Below are positions 44,299 through 57,299 of a stretch of 64,000 nt of DNA, piece by piece. The translations under genes and the position numbers were made by a program. The notes under the pieces are model-generated. The model saw only the letters and a program-made list of their open reading frames with translations. It had not been told where the DNA came from and made no database searches. The stretch comes from Paraescarpia echinospica (taxonomy: Eukaryota; Annelida; Polychaeta; Sabellida; Siboglinidae): NCBI GenBank assembly GCA_020002185.1, contig CM034533.1, positions 39,617,648-39,681,647 on the forward strand, written 5' to 3'. Each line of letters opens with the position of its first letter. The first letter of the stretch is position 1.

Positions 44299-44385
44299 GT
44301 TATTATTATTATTATTATTATTGTTATTGTTATTGTTATTGTTATTGTTATTATTATTATTGTTATTATTATTATTGTTATTGGT
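44235..44385. repeat. (ATT)n trinucleotide satellite with GTT
   Basis: About 150 bp of ATT and GTT triplets; the minus frame gives poly-Asn. Confidence 0.97.
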
Positions 44386-44697
44386 GCTGATGTCATTGTA
44401 ATTAACATTACCATTACCATTATTATCGTGACGATTATTGTGGTTATATTGGCCGCCGTTAGTTCCCCCAGCAATATGCAAACGATGCTTTAGGATTTTC
44501 ACTTTTAACAAATTGTATTTCCAATTGTAAAAACTTGGCAAATGCTTCAATAAAAAAGTAATTAGTGAATGAATAAGCTTCTACTTTTAACGCATGAATC
44601 CTAGGATTGAATGAATGAGCCAGGTAACGAACGTGGTTCGAAGGAAGGAGTAAGTAGAAAGTATAAAAATACATTAATTTTTGTGTTTTTCGTTGCA

Positions 44698-44747
<50 letters not shown>

Positions 44748-44888
44748 TTATATATACATATATATATATATGTATATATAAATATATATATATATATGTA
44801 TATATAAATATATATATAATATATATATATATACGTATATATATATATATACGTATATACATATATATAAACGTATATATATATATAC
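44698..44888. repeat. (AT)n microsatellite with ATAC and ATAAAT breaks
   Basis: About 190 bp of AT with regularly spaced CATATA and CGTATA interruptions. Confidence 0.95.
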
Positions 44889-46284
<1,396 letters not shown>

Positions 46285-46381
46285 CTCTCTCTCTCTCTAC
46301 ATATATATATATATATATATATATATCTATGACGTCGGTTCTTTCGTATTTTGTGGTCGCAATTATATCATTATCGTTATG

Positions 46382-46431
<50 letters not shown>

Positions 46432-46566
46432 ATATATATATCGTTATTTCTAGCTGAGACACCAGAGGTCAACGCATGAACATTGCACAGCGATCTATTA
46501 ACGACATTCTAACAACATGACACAAAACAATTTGTTAAAAATCAATGACGGACTCCGTTCTGAAAT

Positions 46567-46920
46567 TGTAAATGGACACCGGTCCATTTACCACGCGGTT
46601 GTATATGGAACCACCTGTGAAAAATGGAACTGTTTATGTTTTTAGTTATACAAAACTTACAGACATGATATACTGATGTCTAGACATTAAAAATGTACTA
46701 TTCCAAGAAGACAAATATTGTTCCATCAAAACGAACATTTTTGATTTATACCAGTAAGGTTCGGACACATATTTTGCATACAGTATACTTTTTTTTTTAG
46801 CACGTACACACATGAACCACTTCTAACTCAATACATTCAAAAGTATTTTGTTCACTGGATCCACTTTTTACGGCGTGGTAAATGGGTCCCGCGTCCATAT
46901 ACGACGTGAGTCCATTTAGG
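46567..46920. mobile_element. MITE-like element, copy A
   Basis: The left end (AAATGGACACCGGTCCATTT, then ACCACGCGGTTGTATATGG) is mirrored at the right end by GGCGTGGTAAATGGGTCCCG and GTCCATTT. The next segment, CTGTGAAAAATGGAACTGTT, is shared with copy B at 56.65 kb, as are several interior words (AAGGTT.GGACACAT, ATGAACCACTTC-like). It has no coding capacity and is a non-autonomous element of about 0.35 kb. Confidence 0.75.
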
Positions 46921-47131
46921 ATATCATACCGGCGTTGTTTCCAAATGTTCTGCGTTGGCTGCTTGGATGCTGAGTAGACATAATGTCCGGTGGTTTTCGT
47001 TGGTTCGGTGAATGTGTAATTATCATATTGGTAGAAAAAGTCCCAGAACAGTTTTTTTTAATACAGTGATAGACTAAAACTAGTTGGTGTATGATTTGGA
47101 AATCAAAATCAATTTGAGTCAAAATGTCATG
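46921..47131. other. Unique sequence
   Basis: Nothing supported. Confidence 0.5.
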
Positions 47132-47199
47132 CGTGTTCTGCTGATGCCAGGACTAAATGTCCTGCCGTGTTTTGCTGATGCCAGGACTAAATGTCCTGC
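47132..47199. repeat. 34-bp direct repeat (two units) containing a small stem-loop
   Basis: Two tandem copies differ at one base (TTCTG versus TTTTG). Each contains AGGACTAAATGTCCT, which can form a 5-bp stem. Confidence 0.93.
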
Positions 47200-47689
47200 G
47201 TTAGATTTGTTTTGAGCGCTGAAATTAATAACGTTCTTGTATTGTCTTGACAGGTCATTCCTCATAGAGACAGAAATATTTGCCCCGAAAGAACCGATAG
47301 CGTCAAAGGGAATGTAAATTCAGGGTTTCCATTTGCTGTCGTAAAAAGTACTATGATTTGTATCTCGCTACTCTTACGATCGGCAATGATGTATATATAA
47401 TTGATACTTCTGTGCACGATTCAATGAAGATGAACACGTCAAACTTGCCGTATGATTGTTCAAAGATGTCTTTACGATACATTCATGGTGAAAAAATGTC
47501 ATGCCTACAAGTTAGCGTCACAAACCTAACCAGGTGTGCAATTCGCATATGCAGGTTCTGGGGCCATGTGCATGACAACGCAAAACTGCATTTTTTGGCC
47601 AAAACACGTAGTCTTCAGCATTGACGACAGTATCAAGTAGTGGCAGATAGCTATGTTAGTTGTCGGTCTAGTTTCTTTAACTATATTAT
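47200..47689. other. Unique sequence
   Basis: An 88-codon plus frame (47358-47624) is present but unrecognised and uncalled. Confidence 0.45.
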
Positions 47690-48290
47690 TCGCTTCGGGA
47701 CTCTGATACGTTATGTGGCGGTCTTGTCTCTCTCTAACTACCTACACATCGTAGCTCCTACAGCTACGTTATAGGGGAGTATTTCTTGTTAATTGTGTAT
47801 ACTTCATGGCTCCGGTAGCTACGTTACGTGGCGGTCTTGTCTCCTTAATTGTGGATATCTCGTGGCTCGGATAGCTACGTTACGTAGCAGTCTTGTCTCC
47901 TTTATTGCCAACATCTTGTTGCTCGGATAAGTACTTTACATGGCGGTCTGGTCTCCTTAACTGAGTGCATTTCATGAACGCGGTCTTGTTTACTTAACTA
48001 TATGTACACTTCGTGTCATCGGTAGATACGTTACATGGCGTAACTATGTGTATACTTCATGTCATCGGTACATACGTTATACGTGGCGGTCTTGTCTACT
48101 GAACTATATGTACACTTCGTGACATCGGTAGAATTGTTACATGGCGGTCTTGTCTTGCTAATTACGTACACATCGTGACTCCATTAGCTACGCAAAGTGG
48201 CGATCTCGTGTCTTTAACTGCATGTGTACACTTCGTGGTTCCGATAGCTACATTAAGTGGCGGTCTTGTCTCCTTAACTGGGGACGTAAA
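47690..48290. repeat. Degenerate about 55-75-bp minisatellite (TGGCGGTCTTGTCTCC-like)
   Basis: The phrase TGGCGGTCTTGTCTCCTTAACT, with a following TACACTTCGTG..CGGTAGCTACGTTA segment, recurs about nine times between 47711 and 48272 with substitutions and indels. Confidence 0.88.
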
Positions 48291-48689
48291 AGAACCCACG
48301 AGGACGACATGAGCCCTGGCAGCGACCACCCTCGGTGCAGGCGTGACTGTCAGCCGGCCGTGTGTCCTCACTGCGCGCCCTGGTTATTCGAGGCACAAGT
48401 GGAAATACCATCTGGCAACCGCCGGTCTAGCCAGTTAATAGAATGTGGAAACCGGCTAGAACTACATCGGGTAAAAACAACCGAGGCATGTACAGGTAGC
48501 AGATTAAGTTTTTAACAGCGAAACAATCAATGTACTTTATCAGTATGCTGTACAAAGGCAGCGACCGTTTTGCACCTTATTAAAAACGTCACCACATTGC
48601 CGTGATAGGGGTATAGAAAGTGGTAATGACTTTTTGCGTGTCGAAAACATCCACTTTGTGTTGTCTCAAGTCGAGGGCAGCTACCTCGG

Positions 48690-49275
48690 CCGATACGCCC
48701 CGTTGGAGAGCGGCGTGGGAAGGAATGAACGACGTCACGGCGACGTCATCGCAGGAATGACTTCATTGTGACGTGCAGGGCACGAGCGGACTGGCGCCGA
48801 TTGCGTAGAGGAGCCGCCGCAGAAACCACGGACCGAGGCCGAATAGGACACGACGGCGCGGGCGGAAGACAATGTTCGCTTGCCGTACCGAGGACGGAAC
48901 AAGCCGGGGTCGAGTGTAGGGCGTCAAGTTCACCGTAGCCGTCTTTGTATGCGAGGCGGACGGCCAGAGCCGACGTACGGTGCCGCCGCCGACGACGTCG
49001 TCGGACCTTGCGACGTCGACGACGACGGAGGCGCCGAATTAGCGACGGAGCGCGTGAGGCACGCCTCACTGAACACGGACTGTGCGCGGACCGCGCCGCA
49101 GACAGCGCGGAGCCACCTGACAATAGGGGGCGTCTTATACCGCCACCTAGGGGAAGCAGCCCTCACTTCAAATCAACCGTATAGAATTACAGAGGCCGAC
49201 GGCGCACAATGCTCGACGCTGTCGGCGCCCGTTGTTCGGGCGAGCGGCCGTTTGCCGGTCCGCTAGTGACGGGGG
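48690..49275. other. CpG-rich segment, no gene recognised
   Basis: CpG dinucleotides are dense (for example GCCGCCGCCGACGACGTCGTCGG near 48980). Open frames exist on both strands (128 and 125 codons), as expected of stop-poor GC-rich DNA. The minus one is an Arg-rich low-complexity sequence. It may be a CpG-type promoter or unmethylated island; no gene is proven. Confidence 0.45.
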
Positions 49276-49639
49276 CGGCGTCGTACGCAACGAGTCCACG
49301 TTGTGTTAACGTGATCTATATAAACCTCGCGAGAAGAACCAGTGCTTTTTGACTTGCTTTACTTTTATTATGAAATTCGCGAAATCGTTCAATAGGGCAA
49401 AGCATCTAAATGTCCCGGCAAAATGTGAATCGAAGTCAACATTTATGTACAAGTCCGTACGGTTGAGTCGCACTGACGGGAACCTTGCACGACACTTTGT
49501 GTGATTCCAATATCGATGAACACATATACACCTATTTTGTACAAATACCAAGTTGAGTCAAACTTTTAACTAAAGCGTCACGTAACTAACTTGTCATAAG
49601 TGCTGAACATTGTTTTCCTTTGTCGGAGACCCTAAACCG
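49276..49639. other. Unique sequence
   Basis: Nothing supported. Confidence 0.5.
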
Positions 49640-50010
49640 AAGATAAACTGTTGGGTTTACACGGCGCGACACCGTCTCCACACCGAGCAGCAACGATTCA
49701 TATTGCAAATTGATCGTCCCGTGTAAACTGTGGATCGCTTCAATGCAACTGATCCTATTGTGAAGCGACATCGCGTGCGACATGAAACGACCATGACTTT
49801 GCCTAATGACGTAGTCGTCATCTCATGACATCACGTGCGACCACATTGCAACGTGATCGTGCCGCGTAAATGGCACGTCGCCGCAACGTGTCGCGGTGAC
49901 GTCGGCTGGAATAGAACTCGTTCTACTTGGAAGAGACGTGGCGTGCAATATGAAACGGCCATGACCTTTACTAATGACGTAACAGTCGCCTCATGGCAGC
50001 GACGACGTCG
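49640..50010. repeat. About 170-bp diverged tandem duplication with inverted end motif
   Basis: GATCGTCCCGTGTAAACTG (49712) and GATCGTGCCGCGTAAATGG (49856), and further on GACATGAAACGACCATGAC (49779) and ATATGAAACGGCCATGACC (49948), show two diverged copies of one unit. An inverted version of the CCGTGTAAAC motif (GTTTACACGG) lies at 49655. The arrangement resembles a non-autonomous DNA transposon remnant. Confidence 0.6.
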
Positions 50011-50029
50011 AAAATATGAAAACGCGTGA

Positions 50030-50120
50030 ACGAGAGAGAGGAAGTGAGGGAAAGAGGGAGAGTGGGAGAAAGAGGGAGAGGGGAGAGAGGGAGAGAGGGA
50101 GAGAGAAGGAGGGGAGCATG
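50030..50120. repeat. GA-rich (GAGAGGGA)n tract
   Basis: Purine-only GAGAGGGAGA-type repeats over about 90 bp. Confidence 0.95.
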
Positions 50121-50402
50121 ACACACACACACACAAACGACACATTTAAAACACACATTTTACATTTTACATTTATGACACACACATTGTCCCACACACA
50201 CACACACATTTAATTTTACATTAAAACTTTTTATTTTTAACACACCCACATTTTACTTTATTATTTTATTTTATTAAAACGACAACCCTGACACACATTT
50301 TATCACACACATTTTACATTTTATTTACACACATTTTACATGACAACATTTGATGACATTTATTATTTATTTAAAACATTCTTGACATTTTATTTTATGA
50401 CG
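50121..50402. repeat. Degenerate CACACATTTTACATTTTA repeats
   Basis: CACACA runs alternate with ACATTTTAC and TTTATTTTA words without a fixed period. Confidence 0.85.
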
Positions 50403-50554
50403 AGAGGGAGAGTGGAGAGGGGACGCCAGGTTGTAATCTGGTTGGAATGTGGCAACCGTGGGTCATACGGAATGTTACCGTCACCTGACACTGACAAATT
50501 ATAAATAAAACAAGATCTTTCCCATCACAGTCATTTTAAAATATGGAATGAATG
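50403..50554. other. Spacer with sequence repeated at 50901-51000
   Basis: The phrase AACCGTGGGTCATACGGAATGTTACCGTCACC (50454-50485) reappears as AACCGTGGTCATACGAAACGTTATCGTCACC (50925-50955), each next to a GA tract and followed by CTGACAAATTA or CTGGACAAATTAG. The GA-rich tract and its flank were duplicated together. Confidence 0.8.
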
Positions 50555-50900
50555 GAGGAGAGGGGGGTGGAGAGAGAGAGGAGAGAGAGATGAGTGAGTG
50601 GGGAGAGAGGAGAGGGAGAGAGGGATTGAGAGAGAGGGGAGAGAGGGGGAGAGGGGAGAGATGAGAGGGAGAGGGAGATTGAGAGAGGGGGATAGAGGGG
50701 GAAGAGAGGGAAAGGGAGAGAGGGGAGAGAGGAGAGATATGAGAGAGAGGAGAGATATGAGAGAGAGGAGAGAGAGGGAGAGAGAGAGGAGAGGGGAGAG
50801 AGGGAGAGAGGGAGAGAGGAGAGAGAGAGGGAGAGAGGGAGAGAGGGAGAGAGGGAGAGGGGGAGTGAGGGAGAGAGGGAGAGAGGGAGAGAGGGGGGTG
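50555..50900. repeat. GA-rich (GAGAGGGA)n satellite
   Basis: About 345 bp of purine-only plus strand with GAGATAT and GAGTGAG breaks. Arg-Glu-Gly and Ser-Leu-Pro frames are repeat translations. Confidence 0.97.
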
Positions 50901-51000
50901 TTGCGTTGTAACGGTTAAAACGTATAACCGTGGTCATACGAAACGTTATCGTCACCCCGACAGACTGGACAAATTAGAAATGTTCAAGACCTTTTCCTAT

Positions 51001-51479
51001 CACACGCTACGTCGCTTAAAATATGAACAGTTCTATATATTTTATCGGCGGCGGGTAGTTTACGAGGAATGATATGCAAAGCTTCACAGAAAAACAAATA
51101 TCACTTCTTGTATAGCACAGTATACAATCCCCGGGACTGCTCAAAGAGCTTCCTTGCAGACCTGTTTAATTGACCACATTCTCGACATCTCTGGGAAGCA
51201 TTAACAATTAATGCGCGAAGACTATTCGTACACAAAATATCCACCAATGTCTCTAGCGAAATAATAATTAATACAGCTGAGTGAAGTGGAGCATACTAAC
51301 AACTACACGTTCTTTCAGACACGACGGTGCGTTGCGACACGACGTTACCACGTGGTCTTAGTGGTGACGACAAGACGCGGAGTTTCGAAAATAGACAATA
51401 CCTTTATAGCTATTTTAAGAATCTGTCGAGCTATTTTAACAATATTACAGTGACATTTCCGAAACGACACTGTCAGTGG
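51001..51479. other. Unique sequence
   Basis: Nothing supported. Confidence 0.5.
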
Positions 51480-51502
51480 AGATGGTATCGTGTGACGCGC
51501 TG

Positions 51503-51660
51503 TAAGTGGTGGAGCGAGTGAGTGAGTGCGCAGTGGTGGAGCGAGTGAGTTAGTGCGCAATGGTGGAGCGAGTGAGTGCGCAGTGGTGGAGCGAGTGAGT
51601 TAGTGCGCAATGGTGGAGCGAGTGAGTGAGTACGCAGTGGTGGAGCGAGTGAGTGCGCAC
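51503..51660. repeat. About 25-bp minisatellite (GTGGTGGAGCGAGTGAGTGCGCA)
   Basis: Six or seven units of GTGGTGGAGCGAGTGAG with variable GAGT/TAGT and GCGCA ends. Confidence 0.93.
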
Positions 51661-52205
51661 GTAGACGAGTCACACAGTCGATATTGACATCACACGCAAA
51701 ACAGGGTTTCTCAACGAAATTGACCAAACATCGAAATGAGAGCAAGAGGACCCGTTGCCGAGTTCCCTCGATTGAGAGTGCCATATTCTACACCACGCCA
51801 CCGCGCACTTACAGAAACAGGTACGAAAGGCAATGTTTAGTTTTATTATTTTATTTATTCACACTCTCACTTTATATAGCAATAATAATAATAAGAAGAA
51901 GACTTCTTTTGTACCGAAAAACTCTGAAACCAAACTCGGAGGCTCACCGAGACAAAGATTTTGGTCAATCTCAAAATCAATAAGCAGTATAAAGGTTGGC
52001 AACAACCAATAGATGGATGTATTTTATATGTATATATATATATATATATAATTGCGGGTTGAACGGGAACTAAAACGAAAAAAACAACTAGAACTATGAT
52101 GGAAACGAAACAGACAAATTTACTATGAAGTGAAGAAGACGACTAGAACCATGATATTAAAACGAAAAAGATTAAATAAACTACGATTAAAACGAAAAAC
52201 TATAA
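51661..52205. other. Satellite left flank, unique then A-rich
   Basis: The last 150 bp contain degenerate AAAACGAAAAA and ACTAGAACTATGAT words that resemble pieces of the neighbouring satellite. A short (AT)n lies at 52030-52050. Confidence 0.6.
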
Positions 52206-55200
52206 AACCTATTTAAATATGACTAGAAACTAATACGTCTAATGACGCATTGACACTAGGACGGCCAGGGCGACTACTGTCAGAACCAAACAGATAGAAC
52301 TATTTAAATATGACTAGAAACTAATACGTCTAATGAATCATTGAAACTAGGACGGCCAAGGCGACTACTGTCAGAACCAAACAGATAGAACTATTTAAAT
52401 ATGACTAGAAACTAATACGTCTAATGAAGCATTGACACTAGGACGGCCAGGGCGACTACTGTCAGAACCAAACAGATAGAACTATTTAAATATGACTAGA
52501 AACTAATACGTCTAATGAAGCATTGACACTAGGACGGCCAGAACCAAACAGATAGAACTATTTAAATATGACTAGAAACTAATACGTATAATGAAGCATT
52601 GACACTAGGACGGCCAGGGCGACTACTGTCAGAACCAAACAGATAGAACTATTTAAATACGACTAGAAACTAACACGTCTAATGACGCATTGACACTAGG
52701 ACGGCCAGGGCGACTACTGTCAGAACCAAACAGATAGAACTATTTAAATATGACTAGAAACTAATACGTCTAATGACGCATTGACACTAGGACGGCCAGG
52801 GCGACTACTGTCAGAACCAAACATATAGAACTATTTAAAAATGACTAGAAACTAATACGTCTAATGAAGCATTGACACTAGGACGGCCACGGCAACTACT
52901 ATCAGAACCAAACAGATAGAACTATTTAAATATGACTAGAAACTAATACGTCTAATGAAGCATTGATACTAGGACGGCCAGGGCGACTACTGTCAGAACC
53001 AAACAGATAGAACTATTTAAATATGACTAGAAACTAATACGTCTAATGAAGCATTGAAACTAGGACGGCCACGGCGACTACTGTCAGAACCAAACAGATA
53101 GAACTATTTAAAAATGACTATAAACTAATACGTGTAATGAAGCATTGAAACTAGGACGGCCACGGCAACTACTGTCAGAACCAAACAGATAGAACTATTT
53201 AAATATGACTAGAAACTAATACGTCTAATGAAGCATTGATACTAGGACGGCCAGGGCGACTACTGTCAGAACCAAACAGATAGAACTATTTAAATATGAC
53301 TAGAAACTAATACGTCTAATGAAGCATTGACACTAGGACGGCCAGGGCGACTACTGTCAGAACCAAACAGATAGAACTATTTAAATATGACTAGAAACTA
53401 ATACGTCTAATGAAGCATTGACACTAGGACGGCCAGGGCGACTACTGTCAGAACCAAACAGATAGAACTATTTAAATATGACTAGAAACTAATACGTCTA
53501 ATGAAGCATTGACACTAGGACGGCCAGGGCGACTACTGTCAGAACCAAACATATATAACTATTTAAAAATGATTATAAACTAATACGTCTAATGAAGCAT
53601 TGACACTAGGACGGCCAGGGCGACTACTGTCAGAACCAAACAGATAGAACTATTTAAATATGACTAGAAACTAATACGTCTAATGAAGCATTGACACTAG
53701 GACGGCCAGGGCGACTACTGTCAGAACCAAACAGATAGAACTATTTAAATATGACTAGAAACTAATACGTCTAATGAAGCATTGACACTAGGACGGCCAG
53801 GGCGACTACTGTCAGAACCAAACAGATAGAACTATTTAAATATGACTAGAAACTAATACGTCTAATGAAGCATTGACACTAGGACGGCCAGGGCGACTAC
53901 TGTCAGAACCAAACAGATAGAACTATTTAAAAATGACTATAAACTAATACGTGTAATGAAGCATTGAAACTAGGACGGCCACGGCAACTACTGTCAGAAC
54001 CAAACAGATAGAACTATTTAAATATGACTAGAAACTAATACGTCTAATGAAGCATTGATACTAGGACGGCCAGGGCGACTACTGTCAGAACCAAACAGAT
54101 AGAACTATTTAAATATGACTAGAAACTAATACGTCTAATGAAGCATTGACACTAGGACGGCCAGGGCGACTACTGTCAGAACCAAACAGATAGAACTATT
54201 TAAATATGACTAGAAACTAATACGTCTAATGAAGCATTGACACTAGGACGGCCAGGGCGACTACTGTCAGAACCAAACAGATAGAACTATTTAAAAATGA
54301 CTAGAAACTAATACGTCTAATGAAGCATTGACACTAGGACGGCCACGGCAACTACTATCAGAACCAAACAGATAGAACTATTTAAATATGACTAGAAACT
54401 AATACGTCTAATGAAGCATTGATACTAGGACGGCCAGGGCGACTACTGTCAGAACCAAACAGATAGAACTATTTAAATATGACTAGAAACTAATACGTCT
54501 AATGAAGCATTGAAACTAGGACGGCCACGGCGACTACTGTCAGAACCAAACAGATAGAACTATTTAAAAATGACTATAAACTAATACGTGTAATGAAGCA
54601 TTGAAACTAGGACGGCCACGGCAACTACTGTCAGAACCAAACAGATAGAACTATTTAAATATGACTAGAAACTAATACGTCTAATGAAGCATTGATACTA
54701 GGACGGCCAGGGCGACTACTGTCAGAACCAAACAGATAGAACTATTTAAATATGACTAGAAACTAATACGTCTAATGAAGCATTGACACTAGGACGGCCA
54801 GGGCGACTACTGTCAGAACCAAACAGATATAACTATTTAAAAATGACTATAAACTAATACGTCTAATGAAGCATTGACACTAGGACGGCCAGGGCGACTA
54901 CTGTCAGAACCAAACAGATAGAACTATTTAAATATGACTAGAAACTAATACGTCTAATGAAGCATTGACACTAGGACGGCCAGGGCGACTACTGTCAGAA
55001 CCAAACAGATATAACTATTTAAAAATGACTATAAACTAATACGTCTAATGAAGCATTGACACTAGGACGGCCAGGGCGACTACTGTCAGAACCAAACAGA
55101 TAGAACTATTTAAATATGACTAGAAACTAATACGTCTAATGAAGCATTGAACTAGGACGGCCAGGGCGACTACTGTCAGAACCAAACAGATAGAACTATT

Positions 55201-55483
55201 TAAATATGACTAGAAACTAATACGTCTAATGAAGCATTGACACTAGGACGGCCAGGGCGACTACTGTCAGAACCAAACAGATAGAACTATTTAAATATGA
55301 CTAGAAACTAATACGTCTAATGAAGCATTGACACTAGGACGGCCAGGGCGACTACTGTCAGAACCAAACAGATAGAACTATTTAAAAATGACGACGACGA
55401 CGCCGACGCCGACGCCGACTCCGACGCCGACGCCGATGACGGCGTCTACTATCAGAACCAAACAAATAAAACTATTTAAAAAT
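52206..55483. repeat. 91-bp satellite, about 35 tandem units, with higher-order structure
   Basis: The monomer starts GAACTATTTAAATATGACTA and ends CAGAACCAAACAGATA. Thirty-five units fit 52206-55374 exactly once a 15-bp deletion (near 52540) and a 1-bp deletion (near 55150) are allowed. A CGTGTAATGA variant monomer recurs at 53131, 53950 and 54587, offsets of nine and seven monomers, and its neighbours carry matched variants; this is higher-order amplification. A detached half-unit lies at 55444-55483 beyond a GAC/GCC insert. No open frame crosses the array. Confidence 0.98.
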
Positions 55484-55484
55484 T

Positions 55485-55515
<31 letters not shown>

Positions 55516-55610
55516 AAACGACGACGGCGATGACGTCAGCGGCGACAACGACGACGGCGACGACGACGGCGACGACAACAACTACAGCGACAACGACGGC
55601 GGCGAAAATA
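55388..55610. repeat. GAC/GCC and GGC/GAC trinucleotide repeats at satellite edge
   Basis: Triplets GACGACGACGCCGACGCC (55388-55440) and GCGACGGCGACGG (55484-55610) surround the satellite half-unit. The first begins exactly at the TGAC of a monomer, so it probably grew from it. Asp-Gly and Thr-Pro frames are repeat translations. Confidence 0.93.
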
Positions 55611-56248
55611 AAACACAACGACGTCAAACCGAGTTCCACCGATTACGACAAAGTATATTTTCGCCGTGTTGTCTCCAAACGATATAACATTACGTTACAA
55701 CCGTCGCTGCCTCGGAGCCGCCGCCAACAACGACGAAATGACTGAACAGCGGGCCGGGTGACAGTGACAAATGCGACCGTGTCTGCGACGTCGCGCGAGA
55801 GAATGTCGCAACTTAGATTCGGGATGATAAGGACAAAAAATCGCACAACCAGCTGTCAATCTTCCGCCGCTGCTAGCCACGGATGTCAACGGCGAAGAAA
55901 GAGAGCGCGCTTGACGGGGCGGTAGTGATCGATGGTCGCTGCTCCACCGCTGCTGCCAATGCCACCGCGATTTCCGGCGGCGACAAAGTTTCTACGTATA
56001 ATCTCGGTATAACTAACTGCTTCGTCAACCGGCGGGGTCACTCGGTGCGTCGGCAGTCACAGCGACTGCATGCACGACTCGCGAAGTCCCCGCACGCCTC
56101 GGTTGCCACGTTGTTTGAGCGTCGAGGAATTTTCTCGCCGAGTGTCACGTATACAAGGGCGTATTTAGGCCGAATGCCAAACATGTTGTAACTTTTGTTC
56201 GCGTGTGTGTGGTCAAATCTCCCTTTACGGCGTTAATCCCGTTCGTTT

Positions 56249-56252
<4 letters not shown>
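55611..56252. other. CpG-rich unique sequence, no gene recognised
   Basis: A 102-codon plus frame (55883-56191) is unremarkable in composition and has no known motif. Confidence 0.45.

Positions 56253-56284
<32 letters not shown>
56253..56284. repeat. (AT)n microsatellite
   Basis: A pure AT run. Confidence 0.95.
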
Positions 56285-56287
<3 letters not shown>

Positions 56288-56644
56288 AAGACAACGTCAT
56301 TTAATAACGGCGCATAATTGGAGAAGTAGTAAATGGAAAGCATTAAGAAAAGAAACGAACATCGGCATCGGTCGGTAATTGAATTACATAACTACAAAAT
56401 AGCTATAATCAGAGTGAGGCACGCGTTCTTGTTAAATGAAAATACGCATGCGTGTGTGTACAAATTTGAACAGGCAGTGGTACCGGCTTGTCATTATGAC
56501 AATCGCTGCACAAATAAACAACTGTGTAATTATAGATACAGACGGAGACTTGAGACGGGCGCTTGTCGGGCACCACTCGCAGCGAAGAAGACCACAGGAT
56601 GCGGGTATGTCCGTCTAAACTGCAATAACAGACCTATGATATTA
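56285..56644. other. Unique sequence
   Basis: A 104-codon frame (56333-56647) is uncalled for lack of any motif. Confidence 0.45.
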
Positions 56645-57052
56645 TAAATGGACCCCGTCTATATACCACGGCGTGGTATATGGATTCCCTTGTGAAAAAT
56701 GGAACTGTTTATGCGTTTGGTGATTAAAACATTCTAGATGTGGTTCACCGGTGTCTACGTTAGTTTATACGTAAAATGTAATATTCTGAAAGACAAAAAT
56801 GGCCAACAAAATTGTCAAAACAATGTAAGTATAACCATAAAAGATGTTGAAATGGCCATTGTTAATTTACATTAGCAAGGTTTAGACACATTTGTTACGG
56901 TTTGGTTTCGTGTTATATCACAACAAAAGATGCACACCAATGCATCACTTCGAACACACTCAGTATATTAAAGATCTAATTTTCCACAGAGGGGCCACAC
57001 TATGGTAAATGGACACTCGGTCCATATACCATTTACAATATAACACCGTCCC
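56645..57052. mobile_element. MITE-like element, copy B
   Basis: Left end AAATGGACCCCGTCTATATA then CCACGGCGTGGTATATGG; right end TATGGTAAATGGACACTCGG then TCCATATACCATTTAC, in inverted order. The segment TGTGAAAAATGGAACTGTTT is identical to copy A. Interior similarity to copy A is patchy, so the two are old members of one family. Confidence 0.75.
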
Positions 57053-57194
57053 TTCTATGTCGTGGCATATTAACCAGTGTGCGTGCAACATCAGTATCAC
57101 GAGTAAATCGCATTTAAAACAGTTAATTAGAGTAACACGTGTGCCTCATAGGGTGGTATTATATGGGTCTATGTGGAATTCAGAATATTTCGTA

Positions 57195-57196
<2 letters not shown>

Positions 57197-57233
<37 letters not shown>

Positions 57234-57235
57234 GA
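57197..57235. repeat. (AT)n microsatellite
   Basis: AT tract with one CATATA break. Confidence 0.93.
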
Positions 57236-57299
57236 GCACCGATGGACGTATAATAATATATGTAAAATATATTTTGGACTTCCGCTGAAGATTAGCTAA

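Noticed and set aside
48746..49266. Overlapping frames of 125 (minus) and 128 (plus) codons
   Set aside because: Both fall in CpG-rich DNA with few stops; the minus one is an Arg-rich run. Neither resembles a protein family.
52206..55374. Regularly spaced repeats that could be mistaken for a CRISPR array
   Set aside because: Whole 91-bp monomers repeat; there are no unique spacers, and the context is an animal genome.
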